Assembly (NCBI GenBank): GCA_022559845.1
Contig: CM040125.1
Location: 203,090,102 to 203,154,101, forward strand
Direction: 5' to 3'
DNA length: 64,000 nucleotides
From: Amorphophallus konjac
Taxonomy: Eukaryota; Streptophyta; Magnoliopsida; Alismatales; Araceae
Of the stretch, positions 57,597 to 64,000 are shown piece by piece; the first letter of the stretch is position 1, and each line of letters starts with the position of its first letter. The translations under genes were made by a program, and so were the position numbers. A model generated the notes under the pieces. It saw only the letters and a program-made list of their open reading frames with translations, was not told the origin of the DNA and did not search any database.

Positions 57597-58777
57597 GGGT
57601 CTCTGATTCATCAGATCCAACAATCTGCAGAGGATCCTGCTATCCTGTTTTAGGTGCATTTCTATTTGTGCTCAGTCTATCGTGAGAATCTCAAAGAAAC
57701 GGTCTTGGATTGGCCACAATCTTCCATCTTGTACCCCAACTCGTGGGTTTACCCAAGGATTGGTTATACTATGTTCCTAATTGGTCTTTGATTATCTGGA
57801 ACTTTACACTATGTTCAATAAAGCTATTGATAAATTATATAAAGTAATGAATGTACCATTATGCTGCTGAATTTCCTCCGTGGCATAATGTCCATCTAAA
57901 TCATCCTTGATCTCATGATTTCAATTGGGTACATTCTCACCTTGATTTTTACTGTCATGAAACTACTGTTTGAATTGTACATTATTGGCTGAAACTTTAT
58001 TTATATCTCGTGATAGCCGGGAACATGTGGTAAACCATGGGGTATGATGAACACTAGTGTCGCATTGCGCCGGGAGTACTTTTTTTATAAACGGGTGAAA
58101 ATCACGAGGCTCGCATGAAATTATTACATTCTTTTTACATGACTTTCTAGTGCATAACCTTTATGATTATGAAAAGTACATTCTCAATATATGCTAGTAC
58201 ATTCTCGTTCATAAAAGGCCAAACTCACATTCATGCTATATTCTTACTTTATCATGCTCTCATAGCTCTTATCTTGACCATACCATGCATTATTGTGTTG
58301 GTTTGATTTATTCGTGAGATTTATCGCATTTTCATTGTCTTACCTTCTAGAGCTAAAATGTTAATCACTTTAATTATGCCTTCATGTTGATACAAAAATA
58401 CCTACTGGGCAAGTGTGCTCATTCCCTACTTTTCCAAATCTTTTCAGGAAACGATAGTCGGTCAGATTCGGACTACTCAAGTGGCGAGTCCGGGAGTGAA
58501 TAAAGAATGTAGTGAAGCCAAGTAGTGTCTTAGTTATATGTCATGATGTAATCTTTCTTTTATTGAGTCTAGTTTGTCATTATGTCAAGGAAGTCAAATA
58601 CCATTGTACTTTGATTATTATTATTCAATCAAAGTTGGAATTTTGAGTACCTTATCATGTGTTCACTCTTCTATGTGTGAATGATTGCGCTCTGATTATA
58701 TTTCTAGCTTGAGGCGTATTGCCGACTGCTCACGTCCCTGAACATCTTCCGTTGTACATATATCTCGGGTCGTGACA
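57597..58777 (+). repeat. 5' LTR fragment of gypsy C
   Basis: It ends CGGGTCGTGACA, eight bases before the PBS, and has the layout of other chromovirus LTR ends here: GTCGCATTGCGCCGGGAG near 58060 and TTTTCAGGAAACGATAG near 58445. The left limit is uncertain; 57597-57800 may belong to element H or another element. Confidence 0.65.
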
Positions 58778-58784
58778 GTTAAGT

Positions 58785-58797
58785 TGGTATCAGAGCC
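58785..58797 (+). other. Primer binding site of gypsy C
   Basis: TGGTATCAGAGCC, an initiator Met tRNA complement, followed by a 214-bp leader before the gag ATG at 59012. Confidence 0.9.
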
Positions 58798-59011
58798 AAG
58801 GCATAAGTAAGTCCTAGGAAAATGTCATGTCATAGGTTAAGTCTAAGGTTTAAAGACCTATACCTATGAACTAGGAAAGAAATTTTCAACCCATGTGAGA
58901 TTGGGTAGAGCCCGCGATGAGATAGTTATTTAGACATTATCTCTAAGATAACTCCCCTTAATTCCGTAGGAATTAACAAATTGTGCCTTTTCTCAAGTAC
59001 CTTTGCTCGCA

Positions 59012-59974
59012 ATGGCTCACTGTGTTAACTGGGATGAAATGCAACAAACCGTTGCGGGTCTTACCCAGGCCCTACAGACCGTGGCCCAAGCCGGCGCTCG
59101 GGCAGGCGCTAATGATTTACACTGAAACTTCTTGAGTTTGAACCCTCAGCGATTCTCTGGATCCTCTAATCCCGATGAAGATGAAAATTGGATGGACGAA
59201 ATGAATTAGATCTTCAACGTCATGCAATGCACGGACTGGGAGAAGGTCCTTCTGGCCACTTTTCAACTCACTAAAGACGCACGCACTTGGTGGAAAGCTG
59301 CTTTGGCCCCTCTCCAAAATCGACAACTTACTTTGGCGGAATTTCTTCAACTATTCCGTGCAAAATCCTTCTCTGAGCATGTCAAGGAGAGGAAGGTGGT
59401 AGAATTTGCCTCTCTTTGCCAAGGCATGATGTCTGTGGCAGAATACAAGCTCCAATTTTTGAGACTGGCACCATATGCTCCCCATCTAGTTAGCACGGAC
59501 CTATTAAAGGCTAACCGATTCATGGATGGATTAAGGCCCGTCTTTATAAGTCAACTTGGGCCTCAAAATATCCGCACATATATCGAGATGGTCCAACGAG
59601 CCTATCTATGTGAGAGAACCTTGGAGAAGGTCGAGAAATTTAATGGCAAGAGAGAAGAGGCTAGCCGAAAACAAGATAGGCGAGAGGAGAAAGTAGAAAG
59701 GTTTAGTATCACGGAGGATGATGAACCCCATAGTAACAAGAAGAGGTCCCGCAATGGGAACGGAAACGGTCATGGAAAAAGAAATGGCAAAGGTAATGGC
59801 AAGAATAAAAGAGCCAAGGAAGAAGAAGAAAAGCAAGTCATGGCGGCTTCCTCATTCTGTGAGAAGTTCGGTCATTCGGCCGAAGAATGCTGGAAGCGTC
59901 TCAGTACATATTTACGTTGTGGAAGCCGGGAACATCGCATGCCCGCGTGTACTCTTCTAAAGGAGCAATCTTGA
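59012..59974 (+). pseudogene. Gypsy C gag
   Basis: The frame starts MAHCVNWDEMQQTV at 59012. Stops occur near 59123 and 59206, then the frame is open for 250 codons. Capsid signature: MQCTDWEKVLLATFQL, ARTWWKAAL, FASLCQGMMSVAEYKLQF and YAPHLVSTDLLKANRFMDGL. A basic, Asn/Gly/Lys-rich segment (59730-59830) precedes two degraded zinc knuckles: FCEKFGHSAEEC and YLRCGSREHRMPAC, each missing one cysteine. The homologous gags of A2 and B match it domain by domain. The protease that normally follows is missing. Confidence 0.88.
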
Positions 59975-60154
59975 AGGGATAACAATGGACGAAGGTGACA
60001 AGGCCGACTAAATGCCATCTTGGATGGTGAGGGCAAAGCAAGTGAAGGTACCATCTTAACCTATTCACATTTAGCATTGCCTTAATTATTAGTGCAACTA
60101 ATTAAAACACACTCTCCCTAAAATACATACAGTGAATTTGGGGACCAAATTCTC

Positions 60155-60170
60155 TTTCAGTGGGGGAGGG
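60155..60170 (+). other. Polypurine tract of gypsy C
   Basis: TTTCAGTGGGGGAGGG ends directly before the LTR start TGTAACACCCC, the same form as in A1 and B. Confidence 0.88.
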
Positions 60171-62051
60171 TGTAACACCCCAGATTTTTAAAGGATTTTT
60201 CTAAGATTTTTTGGGAATTAAAAATGATTAATTCATATTTAAAAAAGATTAATGGGCTATTAAATGAATTATGAGTTAATTAAAATTAATTTAAAGGCTC
60301 TCTATTAATCAAAGGATTCAGCCCACCTAAAATAGGCCCAAAGATCAATTCCCAATACCTTTTGGCCCAAGCCCACCTCTACAAACGTAATTAGGATAAT
60401 TCTCTAATGTAATTGGATAAATAAGGGGTAAATAGAAATAGAATTTAACAAAAATACAAATTACTGTGCCCTGGATAGTAGCGGTCTATCGCAAGACCGC
60501 TACTTGATGAAAGCGGTCCAAGGGAGACCGCTACTACGTTCCATAAACATAAGTTGTAGAAGCGTGAAAAAATGGGATTTTTCTCATCCCAATCCCAATG
60601 GCTCGATGCTATCTGTCATGTAAAGCTATCTAGGACTCCACTAGATTGATTCTAAAACCAAGAAGGACTTCCAAATCGATTTAATCCTCAGCCCTAGGCA
60701 AGAACTCTATAAATAGAGCCTAGAATTAACCGGTGCGAACCCTAATGTTGGAGCGTGTGGTTCGAAGGTAAAATGACGCCATCTCAGGTTAGTCCTTTAG
60801 AGGAATCTGTTCTAATTGGTTTTGTCTAATGTCTCTCCAAATCTCATGCTAGGACTTCATGCCCTTGGATAGTTAGAAGCCCCCGAAGTTGTTGTTCCTC
60901 TGTAAGGCGCTCAGGAACCAGCGTGCCAGTCCAAGGAAGATCAGGAGGTTAGGGACCCAAATCGAGGTATTTTTAAGTTCATGCTTTGGAATAAGTTGTT
61001 CCTCTTTATATCTTCTCATCATCCTCTAAACTTCACGAATTTAGGATGAGAGGAAAAAGAGTTAGAGCGTCTAGGAGTTAAAGGTTCTACGCAGGATGCG
61101 CAGGAACTTGGATCTCCTTCCAGCAACAAATTCCAAGTCTAGGGAATAAATCTAAGGTAGGTTATCTCATGGATGCATGGCTAAAACAACATGTTAGGAG
61201 TAAAAGTCATCTGATTTCATGTGATTTCTTTATACACGAAGCATTTCATGTTTTACTCTCACTGTGCATTTTGCCCTAGGATAGGCCTTGCATGCATTAA
61301 TTAGGTTCTGTCTGATGCAGACTAGAAACTGTCCCTCAGAGATCGCTATTGTAAAGTAGCGGTTCCATACTGATCGTAACTATCTAGTAGCGGTTCTTGC
61401 TAGACCGCTATCATATTTCTGTAACCTACTTCTTGTTAACCCCAAACAGATTACAGATCGGCCATTATAAACATATGTTAAGCCTAAGTTATTTGGTCAT
61501 ATTCCTAATTATGACTTCATATTCACGATATTGGTTATATTGTGTGTCCATCATGATGGGTTTTATGCTTTGCATGTTTTATAAACTTAATTTAATCTTA
61601 TGATAATTTCATGCCAAAACTATATACTTTTGTATTTAAGTTAAACTTTAATACGGTTGATGGACTTGTTTTATTGATGTTTTGATCACTATTTTATCGC
61701 GAACCACTCTCATCTCTTGTCTTTCTTAAGTACATGGTGTGTATTCCGGTACGTGGCCATTAGTTACACTTTGCACTTCATAGGCACACTCTGTTGGACT
61801 TGTGATCCTCTCCATTGGATATTCCTTCCACCGGACTAGGTGATCTTATTTCAAGGCCTCCGTAAGTCTCCGCGAGCCTGAGATTCCCACTAGGACACCG
61901 AGCTAGTTGTACCCTAAAAACCCAATGGATTTAGAAAGCACATATGATACCGGCGTTTTCTGGAACCTAGCCTGATAGCAGTTCTCAAAGAACCCCTACT
62001 GTCAAGTAGCAGTTCTGGCATGACCGCCTTCTGCTGGTTTGATCTTGCGTC
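60171..62051 (+). repeat. 3' LTR of gypsy C, interrupted by element I
   Basis: It starts TGTAACACCCC and is of the same family as the A1 LTR at the window start. Dyads AGTAGCGGTC...GACCGCTACT lie at 60477-60536, and a further one at about 61388-61412. A TATA box lies at 60708-60715. It breaks off at 62051. Confidence 0.85.
60708..60715 (+). promoter_or_regulatory. TATA box of gypsy C LTR
   Basis: CTCTATAAATAGAGCC lies about 540 bp into the LTR and 170 bp downstream of the dyad pair. Confidence 0.6.
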
Positions 62052-64000
62052 TGTTGACACCCGTTTTTAGCCCGCAAGTTGCATCCTTTCTCTTGTTCAT
62101 CATTTTTGATGTCCCAAATTAACCGTTATTTTGGAGCCTTCCTTGGATGAGTTTCGAGCCCATTTCATTATTTCATTCCCTTTGAGCCTTATAGATCATG
62201 ATTTCTTAGAGCCATGGAGCCTATCTTATCACCTTCCGGCTTCCTAGTCAGCTTGCGGCCCATTTTGGTTGACTCTCCATCAAGCATCCGGCCCTCTTCA
62301 TTGCGTAGTTCTAAATGCGGCCCCTTTTTCATCCCTTTCTATTCCTCTATTTAAACTGTGCTTTTCACCAAAGTTGTTCATCTTTCAAATTCTTACAATT
62401 TCTTTTTCTATGTCATTTGCCAATTCTCCGCCGATTTCAAGTTATTTACATTTTTCTAGCAGACTACACTGTTCACCTACATCCCGGTTTTTTTCGTATT
62501 TGTTCTCATAACATTTTCTCTCTCTTATGATCATTTTCTCATCTTACTTTCTTCATTAAAGTTGTTCATTTTTGCGTTATCTACAATTTCTTCTTCTACC
62601 ACTTTCACTAATTCTGCACCGTTTGGGAGATATGATCCAATTTCTAAAGTCGCGCAAGGTCTACCCTAAACGGTCGTGCAAATGGCCATTTATCATTACA
62701 AACGGTCGGTCGACGATCGTTTACTCCTTAACGGTCGGTCGACAGACCGTTAAGCCAATAAGATTCCAGCCTGCTCTTGCGGTGGCCATAACTTTTTGAA
62801 TACTTATCCAAATTGATCCCCGTTTTTTCCTACTTCTAGCCCTTTGTATTATCTTGAATTTGGTTCATAGAAATCAAATTTTGATGGGCTATATCTCCTG
62901 GAATCTTGGCCGCAATATCAGGTTTTATGTATTTTTGACCAACAAAAATTCTGTCAGATTAGGCTCCGGGCCCTTCTTGCGGCGAGAATATCTTCCATAT
63001 CCTTCCACTAAAAAGAGTCCCATTTTCTCCTATGTCTTATCTTGACTATTATCTCGAGATTGATCCATAGATCAACAGATTTGGTGGACTCTATCTTCTG
63101 GAATCGTGGGAGAAAGTTGGGGGTTTCACCACTTTTCTATATAAACCTGCCCAGATTTCCTGTGCGACGAGGGCATGTTTTCAAGGCGACGGCGAAGCCA
63201 TGTCAGATTTTCTACTCAACTCTTTGACCCTAGCCTGAAGAGGGAAGTATTGTCTTTCCATTGATTCATTATTTACTCAATGTCATCATCGTTTACGCTC
63301 CTAACTTGGCCCCTACTTTTGGCAAATCATCATAGTTTGCTGATTTTTTGCTACAATTTCGCGACGGGGGCCTGTTCATCAAGCCGGGGCGGAGTCGTGC
63401 TTCATCCTTTTCGTCCTCCCTCAACTCCATCTTGAAGAAGGGAGTATTAGCTTCCCGTTGATTATATGTTTGTCTTATTTCTCATATCTTTTCCACCTCT
63501 TTCAAGCCCCAACTTTTGAGGTTTCACCACACTGTTCTGCACTTTGCTGAAACTCAGATTTCTTGCGACGGGGGTATGTTTGCGTCACCGGTGCGAGGCC
63601 GTGGGGCACTCTTGATCCGTCCTTTCAACTCCAGGCTCTAGAGGGAAGTATACTCTTTGTGTTTCTTGGTTTTAGGCTCATTACCTTGTCATCTTCATGC
63701 ATGTTTTTGTCCATGAGTTTTGCACTTTCATTCTGTTTTTACACTTGGTCATTTTTCTCCCATGTTCTGCACCCTTCTATTTTCTTGAATTTTCCACCCC
63801 GTTTTTCACTGATGCCTTCCCCGTTTTAAACCCTACTTTTTACTCTAGTTTCACCACAACATTCCCATCTTTCCATAGCATCCTCTCTTTCCCTTTTTGG
63901 TGTTCTATCTTGTGAGATATTCATCATTCTTTGAGTCCACTTTGTGCACTGTTCTGGATTTTCTGCACAGTCCGTATTTTTTTACCAAATCTCCGGTGTC
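62052..64000 (+). repeat. LTR-like start of an unclassified element I
   Basis: It begins TGTTGACACCC where LTR C stops, which fits an LTR start. It contains dyads of the form AACGGTC...GACCGTT at 62700-62753, a TATA box TATATAAA at 63138-63145, and three degenerate copies of a unit containing TGCGACGGGGG and GAGGGAAGTAT at about 63160, 63358 and 63566. No coding frame is convincing. The element runs out of the window, so its class is unknown; a Tat-lineage gypsy is one possibility. Confidence 0.55.

Larger units (their letters stand above)
57597..62051 (+). mobile_element. Ty3/gypsy element C with gag only
   Basis: 5' LTR fragment (to 58777), PBS (58785-58797), gag (59012-59974), then directly a PPT (60155-60170) and 3' LTR (60171-62051, cut by element I). 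Protease, RT, RNase H and integrase are absent, so either pol was deleted or this is a nonautonomous gag-only derivative. Confidence 0.8.

Overview
This window looks like a block of heterochromatic, transposon-filled nuclear DNA from a flowering plant, probably a eudicot with a large genome. The evidence is Sirevirus-type Ty1/copia elements, chromodomain Ty3/gypsy elements (Tekay/Del-like), a Cassandra TRIM carrying 5S rRNA sequence, a large LTR derivative without coding capacity, a second small TRIM-like element with tRNA-like boxes, and a LINE fragment. I see no host protein gene, rRNA or tRNA gene, or CRISPR array. Nearly every transposon protein is broken by stops, frameshifts or deletions, and many stops fit C-to-T or G-to-A changes of methylated DNA. 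Identifications rest on recognised protein motifs, LTR ends, primer binding sites (PBS), polypurine tracts (PPT) and target site duplications (TSD) read by eye.

Layout. 1-2910: the 3' end of a minus-strand gypsy element (A1: LTR, PPT, chromodomain and integrase) with a complete Cassandra TRIM inside its integrase (1540-2262, TSD GTATA). 2911-14244: plus-strand Sirevirus 1, with a truncated 5' LTR, gag, pol, an env-like remnant, a LINE RNase H fragment and a shortened 3' LTR. 14245-21697: minus-strand gypsy element A2, whose reverse transcriptase is split by a solo LTR (14389-16436). 21698-22085 and 29399-30624: an unclassified plus-strand region (E) split by a complete minus-strand large LTR derivative D (22086-29398, TSD TTCAA). 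30625-30979 and 46841-48243: one plus-strand LTR (F) split by gypsy element B (30980-46835, TSD CAACA), whose own 5' LTR is split by Sirevirus 2 (37881-45679). 48244-51987: sequence after LTR F with a decayed proline-rich frame and a candidate intron. 51988-57036: Sirevirus 3, cut off in the integrase. 57037-57584: a small LTR-PBS-LTR element (H). 57597-62051: gypsy element C (+), with gag only. 62052-64000: the start of another LTR (I).

The genes do not form a host pathway; each set is the gag-protease-integrase-RT-RNase H machinery of one retroelement. The most striking unexplained structure is shared by otherwise unrelated LTRs. The gypsy-type LTRs carry runs of short dyads with arms of about 8-11 bp around a 7-8 nt spacer, of the type CGGTC-N7-GACCG or GCGTCC-N7-GGACGC. 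The three Sireviruses instead carry family-specific palindromic words centred on TCGA (GTGTCGACAC, GCATCGATGC, GCGTCGACGC), which recur in the LTR and in the gag linker, and in Sirevirus 1 also in the region after pol.
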